From assembly GCA_030037755.1 (NCBI GenBank), contig JASHQD010000774.1, forward strand, positions 1 through 44,162: a stretch of DNA of 44,162 nucleotides, in the 5' to 3' direction. The notes under the pieces were generated by a model. That model was not told where the DNA came from and searched no databases. It was given only the letters and a program-made list of their open reading frames with translations. The position numbers and the translations under genes are program-made. Every line of letters begins with the position of its first letter. The stretch's first letter is position 1. Source of the stretch: Terriglobia bacterium. Lineage in GTDB: Bacteria; Acidobacteriota; Terriglobia; UBA7540. Of the stretch, positions 8,982-16,325 are shown piece after piece.

Positions 8982-9278
8982 GTGAAGCAGCGTGCCCGAG
9001 TACCGTTGCTGCCCATCTTCATCATTCTGGTGGCGGCGCTGGCGGTCTTCTATCCGATCATCAGCAGGCTCTTTCCGTTGCTTCCTTATCGTTTGCAGGC
9101 GCGACCGGGAAAGCGGCGGGCGGACGATAACGTCAAAGTCTGGGTTAATCCGCGCTCGGGATTCTACTACTGTCCCAGCAGCGCCATGTACGGCAAGCTG
9201 AGCCCAGGCGTGACTATGACACAGGAAAAGGCGCTGGAGGCGGGCTATAGCCCTGCGCAGGAGAAGCACTGCCGGTGA
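8982..9278 (+). CDS. Small membrane-anchored protein, unknown function
   Basis: The product is 98 residues from GTG at 8982, which I chose because the residues before it are low-complexity and the ones after it form a clean N-terminal anchor (VKQRARVPLLPIFIILVAALAVFYPII). A basic linker leads to a C-terminal domain beginning VWVNPRSGFYYCPSSAMYGK and ending EKALEAGYSPAQEKHC. That 'VWVN..SG.Y.CP...YG' pattern with a following 'A...GY.PA' resembles a small domain found in many bacterial secreted proteins, and its two cysteines could bind metal or form a disulphide. The domain likely faces the periplasm. No function can be assigned. Confidence 0.6.
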   Translation: MKQRARVPLLPIFIILVAALAVFYPIISRLFPLLPYRLQARPGKRRADDNVKVWVNPRSGFYYCPSSAMYGKLSPGVTMTQEKALEAGYSPAQEKHCR

Positions 9279-9326
9279 TGTCGATGGCCGGCTTGGGCGG
9301 AGGCCGGGCTTGGCGCGAACCAAGGT

Positions 9327-10619
9327 ATGGCTTATTGGATGGAAGAAGCGATAACCGATGACGGAATCGGCGGGCGGGCGCCGGAGACGATCGAGGAGAC
9401 AGGTCTTTCCAGAAGTCTGCTCGAAGGTCTCGCCCTTAAAATCGTATTCCTGGAGGGCCAACTTTCGCTGGTCGACCTCTGCAAGCGTATGCGTCTGAGT
9501 TACGCGGTGATGGACAAGATTTTCCGGCAACTCCGCACGGAGCAGTTGTGCGAAGTCACCGGGATGGACGGTATGGTCCATCGTCTTACGACGACTTCGC
9601 GAGGCAAAGACAGAGCGCTGGAATTGCTGGCCAAGAGCCAGTACTCCGGACCGGCTCCGGTCGGCCTGAAGGACTACATCGAGCGCGTGGAGTCTCAGAG
9701 TATTCGCGCCAGCGAAGTCCGCCCCGCCAATCTCCTCAGGGCATTCGAGCCGCTGGTCCTCAGTGAGGAGACGCTGACGCACTTGGGAACCGCTGTGGTC
9801 TCCGGCAGATCGATCTTCCTTTACGGCCCAAGCGGCACCGGCAAAACGGCCATCGCCGAAGCGCTGCCGGACATCTACCAGGACGAGGTTTGGGTTCCGT
9901 TCGCCGTGGAGGTCGACGGCCAGATCATCAGCGTTTACGACGAAGGCGTGCACCGGACCGTGGATAATGGCTCGGCCGACGACGATGACACCGACAGCTC
10001 GGTCGATCGCCGCTGGGTCCTTTGCAAGCGTCCGCGCGTGGTCGTCGGCGGTGAACTGACCATCGAAATGCTGGAGCTGCAGTCCGACCGCCTGTCCTCG
10101 CACTATTCGGCGCCCGCCCAGATGAAGGCCAACAACGGCGTGCTCATCATCGACGATTTCGGCCGCCAGCGCGTGCGCCCGGAAGAGTTGCTGAACCGCT
10201 GGATTATCCCCCTTGACCGCAGGATCGACTTTCTGTCGCTGCCCGGAGGCAGGAAATTCCAGATTCCCTTCGATCTCTTTGTGGTATTTGCCACCAACCT
10301 CGATCCGTCCTCGCTGGCGGATGCCGCTTTCCTCCGCCGCATTCAGACGAAAATCAAGATCGATTACGCGTCGCGCGCGCAGTTCCACGAAATCTTTCGC
10401 CGGGTTTGCCGGACTCAGGGCCTGAAGTATGACGCTGACGTGGTGGCCGCTTTGATCGACGATCTGGCCCGTATCAATGAACCGCTGCGGCCCTGCTATC
10501 CGCAGGACATCGTGCATCAGATCCTCTGGTCGGCGCGCTATCAGTCCGTCGCGCCCGAACTCACCCGCGAAACCATTGCCGCCGCGTGCCGCAATTATCT
10601 GCTCGGATATGTAGCTTAG
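9327..10619 (+). CDS. AAA+ ATPase with N-terminal winged-helix region
   Basis: The 430-residue protein has two parts. Residues about 25-100 look like a winged helix (LSLVDLCKRMRLSYAVMDKIFRQLRTEQLCEV). An AAA+ module follows with Walker A GPSGTGKT (about 167-174), Walker B GVLIIDDFGRQ (about 269-279), sensor-1-like VFATNLDP and arginine-finger-like FLRRIQTK. The central part is acidic (DDDDTD near 217). It is probably a chaperone-like or MoxR-related ATPase; no partner VWA protein is adjacent. The start could be 9327 or the in-frame ATG at 9339. It lies downstream of the tad cluster in the same direction, so a link with piliation is possible but unproven. Confidence 0.75.
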   Translation: MAYWMEEAITDDGIGGRAPETIEETGLSRSLLEGLALKIVFLEGQLSLVDLCKRMRLSYAVMDKIFRQLRTEQLCEVTGMDGMVHRLTTTSRGKDRALELLAKSQYSGPAPVGLKDYIERVESQSIRASEVRPANLLRAFEPLVLSEETLTHLGTAVVSGRSIFLYGPSGTGKTAIAEALPDIYQDEVWVPFAVEVDGQIISVYDEGVHRTVDNGSADDDDTDSSVDRRWVLCKRPRVVVGGELTIEMLELQSDRLSSHYSAPAQMKANNGVLIIDDFGRQRVRPEELLNRWIIPLDRRIDFLSLPGGRKFQIPFDLFVVFATNLDPSSLADAAFLRRIQTKIKIDYASRAQFHEIFRRVCRTQGLKYDADVVAALIDDLARINEPLRPCYPQDIVHQILWSARYQSVAPELTRETIAAACRNYLLGYVA

Positions 10620-10648
10620 ATACGTAAACGGTCGCGCGCCGTAGGGGA

Positions 10649-10702
10649 GGTGTCCTCATCGCCGCAGGCAGATCATGGTTGTTTCGGCGCTGAGGAGACA
10701 CC
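10649..10702. terminator. Bidirectional terminator between convergent genes
   Basis: Between the converging ATPase gene (ends 10619) and the secreted hypothetical (ends 10707), GGTGTCCTCATCGCCG at 10649-10664 pairs with CGGCGCTGAGGAGACACC at 10685-10702, leaving one mismatch and a 2-nt bulge. The loop of about 20 nt contains GTTGTTT. There is no long U tract on either side, so it may act by structure or with Rho. Position and symmetry support a shared terminator. Confidence 0.55.
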
Positions 10703-10706
10703 GGTG

Positions 10707-11642
10707 CTATAGTCCCGGTCCGGGGTCCCTGCGGCCGAGGTCTGGTCCGGAGGAGTCGCTGGCGGGCGATGCGAGGTCGTCTTCGTCGTACGTCAGCGGA
10801 ATCGCCAGCGTAACCTCGAGCGTCGTGCCGGCAGGGAGCACCACCTCTTTGCCGCGCGACGCCAGCACGTAAACCAAACCTCCCAGCGCGCCGCCCGCGC
10901 CACCGACTCCCGCGCCCAGGCCACTATGATGGCTGCTGATTCCAGCGATCGACCCGATGCCGGCCCCTTCCGCACCTGAAACCGCCACCGTCTCCGCGTC
11001 TTTGCCCTTCGTCCCCTCGCCCTGAATCTTGCCTTCCTTCGAGTTGAATCCTTCGTTGCCGCTGCCGCCGTATCCTGACAGGCTGGCATTGCGCAGCGAC
11101 TTGGTCACGCCGTTCGGCAGCGTAATCTCGTCGAAGGTCACGGCGAGTTCGGCTTTGCCCTTCACGCGTCCCGGCCTCTTCACCTCGGTCACCTTGCCCT
11201 TGACGTAGGTGCCCACGGGAAGGATGATCCGGTTCTCGACGACAACCGGATAGACGGTGGTGCAGTAAACGGACTGGCCGGGCTGCGCGGTACGCGTGTT
11301 GATCGTGCTGCGAAGCTCGAGGGGAATCCTGGTATTGGCCGGAACGGTCAGTTTTCCAGCAGTCGAACCTGTGGACGTGGATGGCGCGACGGGCTGCGTC
11401 GCGCTCGGCGCAGGAGCGGAATCCGGTGGAGGAGACTGCACGATGGGCGCCGGCGATTGGCTCTGCGCATTGGAGACCGCCGTAGAGGCTAGCAACACCG
11501 CCAGCGCCAGGGCCCCACCAAAAGCTGCGGTTCGCCCGAGCCTGAATCGCCTCAAGCTGCCGTGACCGGGCGCGGCTGCTCGAAGTCGCGGATCGGCCGG
11601 TCTCGGTCTGTGATGACCCCAAGGTTCGAGGATGTCGAACAT
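10707..11642 (-). CDS. Secreted hypothetical protein with TrbI/VirB10-like features
   Basis: The 311-residue product starts at 11642, where GGGAGG lies nine bases upstream; an in-frame ATG 21 bp earlier overlaps that Shine-Dalgarno and is less likely. After a basic arm, a hydrophobic stretch (AAFGGALALAVLLASTAVSNAQ) gives a signal peptide or anchor. A Pro/Ser-rich linker follows, and then VPANTRIPLELRSTINTRTAQPGQSVYCTTVYPV...LPVGTYVKGKVTEVKRPGRVKGKAELAVTFDEI. The C-terminus has a Gly-rich helix and LPAGTTLEVTLAIPL. The 'lP.GT.v.g.v' and 'lpaGT.l.v.l' pieces recall TrbI/VirB10 beta-barrels, but no conjugation genes are near. Periplasmic location is likely, function unknown. Confidence 0.65.
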   Translation of the reverse strand: MFDILEPWGHHRPRPADPRLRAAAPGHGSLRRFRLGRTAAFGGALALAVLLASTAVSNAQSQSPAPIVQSPPPDSAPAPSATQPVAPSTSTGSTAGKLTVPANTRIPLELRSTINTRTAQPGQSVYCTTVYPVVVENRIILPVGTYVKGKVTEVKRPGRVKGKAELAVTFDEITLPNGVTKSLRNASLSGYGGSGNEGFNSKEGKIQGEGTKGKDAETVAVSGAEGAGIGSIAGISSHHSGLGAGVGGAGGALGGLVYVLASRGKEVVLPAGTTLEVTLAIPLTYDEDDLASPASDSSGPDLGRRDPGPGL

Positions 11643-11959
11643 GGCCTGTACCCTCCCGGTCAAACGCTTGGTAATCGTAACACAGGCCTGTTTCAGCAGG
11701 GAGCGGTCAGCGGCTGAACTCCTCCGGCAGGCTGCGCCGCCTCCCTTGGCGCCGCGACAGGTTCCACTGCTTCCTCTCCTACGATGCCTGTCGACTGTCG
11801 ACTTTTCCAGCCCGCCAGCGTGAGTTTCGACACGAGCGCGTTATGACTGATCAGTTTACGTCCGCAGCCGATCTGGGATTTTCCCGGCAAACCGTTGATT
11901 CCAAGCCACATTCCAGCTCTGATTGTAGGCATGTTTTCGTCCCCCGGTCGCTGGCGCAT

Positions 11960-11995
11960 CACGACCTGTGGTGACGGTGAGCACGACATGTCGTG
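11960..11995. promoter_or_regulatory. Paired dyad operator sites
   Basis: CACGACATGTCGTG at 11982-11995 is a perfect 14-bp palindrome. A second, imperfect version, CACGACCTGTGGTG, lies at 11960-11973, with its centre 22 bp away, about two helical turns. Two same-face copies of one dyad suggest cooperative binding by a dimeric regulator. The regulator is not identifiable from the window. The nearest gene that could be controlled is the secreted hypothetical ending at 10707. Confidence 0.45.
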
Positions 11996-12278
11996 ACGGG
12001 CGGACGACAAGCAGCGATTTCGAGAGCGTTGCACTACCCTTTTGCTGAAAAACGCCCTTTCTTCGAGGTTAAACTGCTGAAAACAAGTGAGATAGGCGAA
12101 GTGGGTTTGGCAATCACTATTTCGGGGATAAGCCGCTGATTCTATGGCCTTTAAACCCAGTGGCTTTGCTGGCTTTGGCGTCTTGAGACGAAAACTGCTC
12201 GATAGGCTGCTGGCGAGAACCGACTGAGAGCGCGTCTGCACGATTAACAGAGTCGATATCATTCCGTTAATTGACTAT

Positions 12279-12306
12279 ATTATACACCCGATCGGCCCAA
12301 AGTCAA
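12279..12306 (-). promoter_or_regulatory. Strong sigma70-type promoter, leftward
   Basis: On the minus strand TTGACT (complement of 12301-12306) is separated by 16 bp from a perfect TATAAT (complement of 12279-12284). This is the best housekeeping promoter match I see in the window. Transcription would start near 12272 and run left through 630 bp without a recognisable gene before reaching the secreted hypothetical at 11642. Confidence 0.6.
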
Positions 12307-12430
12307 GCTTTTTTGACGCGCCATGGCTGTTGGCCTCGCCCTTCCGCCCCTCCTGTTGCTACCCACCGGGCGGCCGATTCCGGGGCACCTCAGGGCCGAT
12401 ACTGGCTGCCAGAAGGCAACGCGCAAGTAA

Positions 12431-12568
12431 TACGCGATGCCGTCCAACTGGCTTGCCACCGTCGGGTACCAGGGGTCGAGCAGCCACGACCTGCCGAGGA
12501 TCCGGAACCTGCAGTATTCTTATCCGCAGCCGAGCCCGCAAATCGGCGCGCTGTTCAATTTCGCGCTC
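12431..12568 (+). pseudogene. Fragment of a TonB-dependent outer-membrane receptor
   Basis: Read from 12431 in frame, the sequence gives YAMPSNWLATVGYQGSSSH, then DLPRIRNLQYSYPQPSPQIG and ALFNF. This strongly resembles a beta-barrel segment of the large carboxypeptidase-regulatory-like TonB receptors of Acidobacteria (pattern 'NW.ATVGYQGSSSH.L.R..N..'). A stop codon lies immediately upstream (12428-12430) and only about 45 residues survive, where the intact protein has around 1,000. It is therefore a relic. It runs up to the 3' end of the opposing lytic transglycosylase gene, whose last dozen residues may derive from the junction. Confidence 0.55.
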
Positions 12569-12579
12569 GAAATGGGCGC

Positions 12580-14880
12580 TCAGGATTGCGGACCGCATTG
12601 CCGGAACTTCGGTTGGCCGGTCATGAGTCGCCGGTAAACGGCGGCATCGCGCAGGATGGTCTCGACGTAAGCGCGGGTCTCGGGGAAGGGAATGCTCTCC
12701 ACAAATTCGGCATTTTCCGAATACGTGTGGCCGTTCACCCATTCGTGCACGCGGTCCGGACCCGCGTCGTAGGCGGCCAGCGCCTGCTCCAGGCTGCCGT
12801 TGAACTCGCGAATGATCTGGGCCAGGTAGCTGCAGCCCGCGCGCAGGTTATAGCTCGGGTTGAACAGATTGCCGGCGGCGCGCCGATGGCTGAGCCGGCG
12901 TCCGTTGCTGCGGGTTACCACGCGCGCAGTCGGCGGAAGCAGCTGCATCAGCCCGCGCGCGCCCGGTCCTGACGCCGCCTTGGGATTGAACCCCGACTCC
13001 TGGCGAATGAGCGCCATAACGAGGTATGGGTCGAGGTGATTCAGAGCGGCATATCGCTGGACTGCGGTCCAGAACTCCCGGGGATAAAGCAGTGTCCAAA
13101 CGTCGGCCGGCAACGCCGCGAAATCGTACTCAGTGTAGCCGGGAACTGCTCTCTTGGCGTTATAGGTCGCAAGATCGTATTTCGAATCGTCGCGCTGGAC
13201 GCGCGCCATCGCCAGGTGCAGCCGCATTGTCTCCGGCCCTCCGCTCGCCGCCTGCAGCCGGAGGCGGAGATCGTGCTCCGCGAGATCGTCGAGGCCCAGC
13301 GCGGCCAGAATGAGCGCAGGCCGCTCGTCGGCTCCGGGCAAACGCGCGCACACGAGCGCGTAGTCAGGGACCGCGGCGGCTTGATTACGGACAGCCTCAA
13401 TTTCGGGGGGCAGGGGAGTGGTGGCGAGCGATGCGTTGACGATCCGCGCGGCACTAAGCCGCTTCGCCGCCTCGACAGCGTAATAATCGCTCCGAAACAT
13501 CCGGCTCAAAAGCGCATAAATCGCCTGGGCCTCGGCGGTCTGGCCCTGCAGATCTTCAAGCCGCCCGACCCAGTAGAGTCCGGCGGGAACTCGGAAGGAA
13601 TTCGGGTAACGCCCGAGGTACTCCAGGAACCGCCGCTCCGATCCTTCACGCTCGCCGGCGACATAGGCGGCCCATGCCGACTCCCACAGCGCGCGCGGGG
13701 CCAGATCCGAATCGGGAAAGCCGCCGGCCAGCCTCTGGTTGTAAACCGCGCTCGGCCCCCAGTCTTCCTGGCGCGTGTAAAAGAAGGCGATCGAATTGAG
13801 CGCGGCCGCGTAGGATGGCGACTGCGGATAAAGCTGCGCCAAACGATCGACTTCGGCTTTCGCCGCCGTCTCATTGTTGTTGCCCTCCGCCAGCCGGAGC
13901 ACCAGTAGTCCGCGCCCGGCATCGACTTCGCCCGAAGGCCAGCCCGCAGCCGCAAGGTCCGCCGAAGCGTCGCTCGAGTGGCCGAGATGAGCCCAGCACT
14001 GGTCGCGTCCCAGCCTCCAGGCTGCCGCTGAAGCCGCACTGGGATCGTCGTGCAGCAAGGCCTCATATTCCGCGAGTGCCGCCTCGTAACGTCCGTCGGT
14101 TTCGAGCGTCCGCGCGCGTGTGGCGCGCAGCTCTTCGGATGGTGCGGGATAAGACGCGCCCATCTTCTGCTCGAGACGCTTCAGCGCCGTCGCAGCCACG
14201 CCGGCCTCCGGCGCCGTTGACGACCGATAGTACAGCTCCTGGTACGCATCGGTCGCCCCGCGGAGGTCTCCCGAGTCTTCGCGAGCCTGGCCGAGCAGCA
14301 ATTCGAGCGGCGGATGTTTGGCAACGTCGGCGACTGTGCCAAGCAGGGCCACGGCGTCCGCGGCGCGACGCGCGCCGAGCAACGACCACGCCAGCAGACG
14401 CGTAGCCTCGGGCCGCAGCACGCTGGACGGGTACCCTGTCCCGAAGTCGGACAGTGCCTGGACGGCAATCTCGGGTTCATCGGCAAGGCTCGCGGCTGAC
14501 GCGCGATAGTAGCGGGCATAATCCGCGAGCAGGAATCGGGTGGTCTCGGCGCGGCTCAGATCACTCATCGCTGCGGCGTAGTCGCCGGCCTTGTACTCGC
14601 GATAGCCGAGCGCGAGATACGCGAGACCCTTGGTTTCGCGATCCTTCGCTGCGGCCGCATAGCGCGCCAGCGGCGCCCAACCCGGCTTACGATCCGCGTG
14701 AGCCGCGAGCGCTTGGAGCGTCGGTGGGATGAGAGCAGGACCTGCGGGAGCGGGCGCAAGCGCCGGAGAATCCGCCACTGCGGTCATCGGCGTCGACGCC
14801 AGCGCAGCGAGTATCACGCAGAATCCGATGAGCAGCGCGCCTGCGCGGCGGAAGCAGCAATGCATAGGCCCTTTGTTCAC
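12580..14880 (-). CDS. slt: Soluble lytic murein transglycosylase (Slt70-like)
   Basis: Periplasmic enzyme that cleaves peptidoglycan glycan strands, forming 1,6-anhydro-muropeptides. The 766-residue protein begins with a signal peptide (ALLIGFCVILAALASTPMTAVA). A long helical, TPR-like superhelical region follows (residues about 60-590, with many A..YY.A..YP..P.A..AL units). The SLT domain is at about 615-745: YLVMALIRQESGFNPKA carries the catalytic Glu, and GARGLMQLLPPTA and NLRAGCSYL follow. The start is GTG at 14880 or the ATG at 14865; both keep the signal peptide. The gene lies downstream of the bactofilin and methyltransferase-like genes on the same strand, fitting a cell-wall role. 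Confidence 0.88.
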   Translation of the reverse strand: MNKGPMHCCFRRAGALLIGFCVILAALASTPMTAVADSPALAPAPAGPALIPPTLQALAAHADRKPGWAPLARYAAAAKDRETKGLAYLALGYREYKAGDYAAAMSDLSRAETTRFLLADYARYYRASAASLADEPEIAVQALSDFGTGYPSSVLRPEATRLLAWSLLGARRAADAVALLGTVADVAKHPPLELLLGQAREDSGDLRGATDAYQELYYRSSTAPEAGVAATALKRLEQKMGASYPAPSEELRATRARTLETDGRYEAALAEYEALLHDDPSAASAAAWRLGRDQCWAHLGHSSDASADLAAAGWPSGEVDAGRGLLVLRLAEGNNNETAAKAEVDRLAQLYPQSPSYAAALNSIAFFYTRQEDWGPSAVYNQRLAGGFPDSDLAPRALWESAWAAYVAGEREGSERRFLEYLGRYPNSFRVPAGLYWVGRLEDLQGQTAEAQAIYALLSRMFRSDYYAVEAAKRLSAARIVNASLATTPLPPEIEAVRNQAAAVPDYALVCARLPGADERPALILAALGLDDLAEHDLRLRLQAASGGPETMRLHLAMARVQRDDSKYDLATYNAKRAVPGYTEYDFAALPADVWTLLYPREFWTAVQRYAALNHLDPYLVMALIRQESGFNPKAASGPGARGLMQLLPPTARVVTRSNGRRLSHRRAAGNLFNPSYNLRAGCSYLAQIIREFNGSLEQALAAYDAGPDRVHEWVNGHTYSENAEFVESIPFPETRAYVETILRDAAVYRRLMTGQPKFRQCGPQS

Positions 14881-14913
14881 ACGCCTCGGAGCCAGTTTTC
14901 GAAGCCTCCGACG

Positions 14914-14948
14914 TTTGACTGTTGACTGTCAACTGTCAACTGTTAACT
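14914..14948. repeat. Heptamer tract E1
   Basis: Five contiguous 7-nt units: TTTGACT, GTTGACT, GTCAACT, GTCAACT, GTTAACT. The first two are near-complements of the next two, so the tract folds on itself around a single central T (GTTGAC-T-GTCAAC). It occupies half of the 72-bp spacer between the methyltransferase-like gene and slt. Confidence 0.8.
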
Positions 14949-14952
14949 GAAC

Positions 14953-15570
14953 TCACTTCACCACCAACACCTCGCGCCAGCCCGAGCGCGTGAGAAACGT
15001 CTTCACGCTGCCGGTTGGCAACAAGCGATCGATCTCACGATTGCTCAGGGCAGGGTAAGGAAATGCTGCCATGCCGTCATGCGTGCGCGTCAATCCAGTG
15101 AGACCGTCAAGCTGCCATAGACAATCGGCGCCCGTCTCGAGGCGCGGCTCGCGCAGCAGGCAGAACAGGACCGCTCCGGTCTCCATCAGCTTATGGATCT
15201 GCAGCAGCACGTCGGCGAGCGCTTCACGCGGCAGAAGATCGAGCAGTTGCCAGCAGAATACGATGGAAAGCGACGAGGGAGCGACGGACGGCAATTCCGC
15301 GAGCAGCAACTCCGTGCGAAACACCGGAGTCTTGCGGGTGCGATCCCACAGTTCGGGCCGCTTCAGAGGAGAGATAAGATCGCCGCGATAGAGCCGGCCG
15401 CTGCGTCCCAGCAGAACGTTGAGCGTGGCCGAGCGGATGGGACCACAATCGAGCACGTAAGGGCGCGGGATGTCCTGAGCGTACTCCCAGAGCCATCGTA
15501 GACCGAAGCTGGAAGCGGGGGCGTTCTGGGAACCGATCCCCGTATCCGAGCGACCCGGTCTTGCCTGCAT
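14953..15570 (-). CDS. SAM-methyltransferase-fold protein, divergent
   Basis: The 205-residue protein has the layout of a class I methyltransferase. A first strand with YVLDCGPIRSATLNVLLGRSGR stands where the glycine-rich SAM loop would be, then YRGDL at the acidic end of strand 2, then SIVFCWQLLDLLPREALADVLLQIHKLMETGAVLFCLL for motifs IV-V. The glycine loop is not canonical, so catalysis is doubtful. The start ATG at 15570 is 4 bp from the bactofilin stop, so the two are co-translated or tightly coupled. Substrate unknown. Confidence 0.6.
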   Translation of the reverse strand: MQARPGRSDTGIGSQNAPASSFGLRWLWEYAQDIPRPYVLDCGPIRSATLNVLLGRSGRLYRGDLISPLKRPELWDRTRKTPVFRTELLLAELPSVAPSSLSIVFCWQLLDLLPREALADVLLQIHKLMETGAVLFCLLREPRLETGADCLWQLDGLTGLTRTHDGMAAFPYPALSNREIDRLLPTGSVKTFLTRSGWREVLVVK

Positions 15571-15574
15571 GGGT

Positions 15575-16096
15575 TTAGCTCGCGCGCTGGCTCACTGCCG
15601 GACGCGCCTGCGCCGATTCTGCGCGTCCTTCGCGGAGAATCTCGATGCTGCCCTTGAAATAGGCGCCGTCCTCGATCGCCACGCCGGCCGCCTGCAAGTC
15701 ACCCGTCACGTTGCCGGTGCGACGGATGTCGATCTTCTCACGCGCGCTGATTTTCCCGTTCACCGAACCATGGACGATCACCTGTCGCGCCCGGATCTCG
15801 GACTTCACCTGGCCTTGTGGACCGACGGTCACGGTGTTCTCCGCCACATCGATGGTGCCCTCGAACTGGCCCTCGATGACCAGGTCCTCCTTGGCGGAGA
15901 GCTCTCCCTTGATGGACATGGACCGTCCCAGCGTGGACGATGCTTGCCCGCTGCTCGGGGCGGGAGGACGCGGAGTGACATCTGCCATAGGTTTCTCCAT
16001 TCGAGGAGGCTCGGGCGGAGGCGGAACAGCTTCGGGACCGGGAACTGTCGGGCTCGAGCTCACACTTTCGGGTTTCTGTTTCTTATCCCACAACAT
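15575..16096 (-). CDS. Bactofilin (polymer-forming cytoskeletal protein)
   Basis: Bactofilins form nucleotide-free filaments at the membrane that recruit cell-wall enzymes. The 173-residue protein has a Pro-rich disordered N-terminus (1-60). The right-handed beta-helix core follows at about 60-155, with repeated 'G....v.G.v.G.i' turns (MSIKGELSAKEDLVIEGQFE, VTVGPQGQVKSEIRARQVIV, HGSVNGKISAREKIDIRRTG, VTGDLQAAGVAIEDGAYFKG). A short tail closes it. It is the first gene of a minus-strand cluster with the methyltransferase-like protein and slt. A candidate promoter lies at 16145-16173. Confidence 0.92.
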   Translation of the reverse strand: MLWDKKQKPESVSSSPTVPGPEAVPPPPEPPRMEKPMADVTPRPPAPSSGQASSTLGRSMSIKGELSAKEDLVIEGQFEGTIDVAENTVTVGPQGQVKSEIRARQVIVHGSVNGKISAREKIDIRRTGNVTGDLQAAGVAIEDGAYFKGSIEILREGRAESAQARPAVSQRAS

Positions 16097-16144
16097 TGGA
16101 TCTTGCTTCGCAAAAGCTGGCGATTAAGGCTCGCCAGTCGAGCT

Positions 16145-16173
16145 ATGTTACGACAATCGTTCGCCGATGGCAA
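16145..16173 (-). promoter_or_regulatory. Candidate bactofilin promoter
   Basis: On the minus strand TTGCCA (complement of 16168-16173) and TAACAT (complement of 16145-16150) are 17 bp apart. Transcription would begin about 42 bases before the bactofilin ATG at 16096. The -10 match is only moderate. Confidence 0.4.
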
Positions 16174-16183
16174 TCGTCAGGCG

Positions 16184-16320
16184 GTCAATCCGTCAGTATG
16201 TCAGTACATCAGTAGGTCAGTACGTCGGATTTCAGAGCTGACCGATCGGCGTAAAGTACCGAGCAACTTGCTGGCGCACTGACTTACTGATGTACTGACA
16301 TGCTGGCCGACTGACGTACT
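16184..16320. repeat. Octamer hairpin tract E2
   Basis: The left arm has five contiguous 8-nt units (GTCAATCC, GTCAGTAT, GTCAGTAC, ATCAGTAG, GTCAGTAC; 16184-16223). The right arm has six complementary ones (GCTGGCGC, ACTGACTT, ACTGATGT, ACTGACAT, GCTGGCCG, ACTGACGT; 16270-16317). The segment ATGTCAGTACATCAGTA at 16198-16214 is exactly complementary to 16285-16301, giving a 17-bp perfect stem inside a longer imperfect one. The 46-nt core between arms is non-repetitive. It fills most of the spacer between msrB and bactofilin. Confidence 0.85.
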
Positions 16321-16325
16321 CGAAA

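Larger units (their letters stand above)
11643..12430. other. Long non-coding stretch with regulatory signals
   Basis: This 0.8-kb region has no convincing gene. A 189-codon open frame on the minus strand (11693-12262) translates to Ser/Arg-rich sequence with no domain, although a strong promoter lies just upstream of it. The base composition becomes clearly AT-richer between about 12040 and 12310 than in neighbouring genes. Two dyad operators occur at 11960-11995. The region may encode an untranslated RNA or be the long leader of the secreted hypothetical gene at 10707-11642. Confidence 0.5.

Noticed and set aside
8094-10517. 807-codon open frame on the minus strand
   Set aside because: It runs opposite three genes with recognisable domains and translates to His/Arg/Asp-rich sequence without any family pattern; long antisense frames are expected at this GC content.
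12030-12050. Possible sigma54 promoter (TTGCAC ... TTGCT)
   Set aside because: The -24 element lacks the GG pair and the spacing to the GC of the -12 element is two bases too long.
11693-12262. 189-codon minus-strand frame downstream of the strong promoter
   Set aside because: Despite the promoter, the translation is Ser/Arg/Pro-rich with no domain, and no good ribosome-binding site precedes its ATG. I treat the region as non-coding but cannot exclude a novel gene.
12580-14880. Several shorter plus-strand frames across slt
   Set aside because: All are shadows of the lytic transglycosylase, which has a signal peptide, helical repeats and an intact SLT domain.
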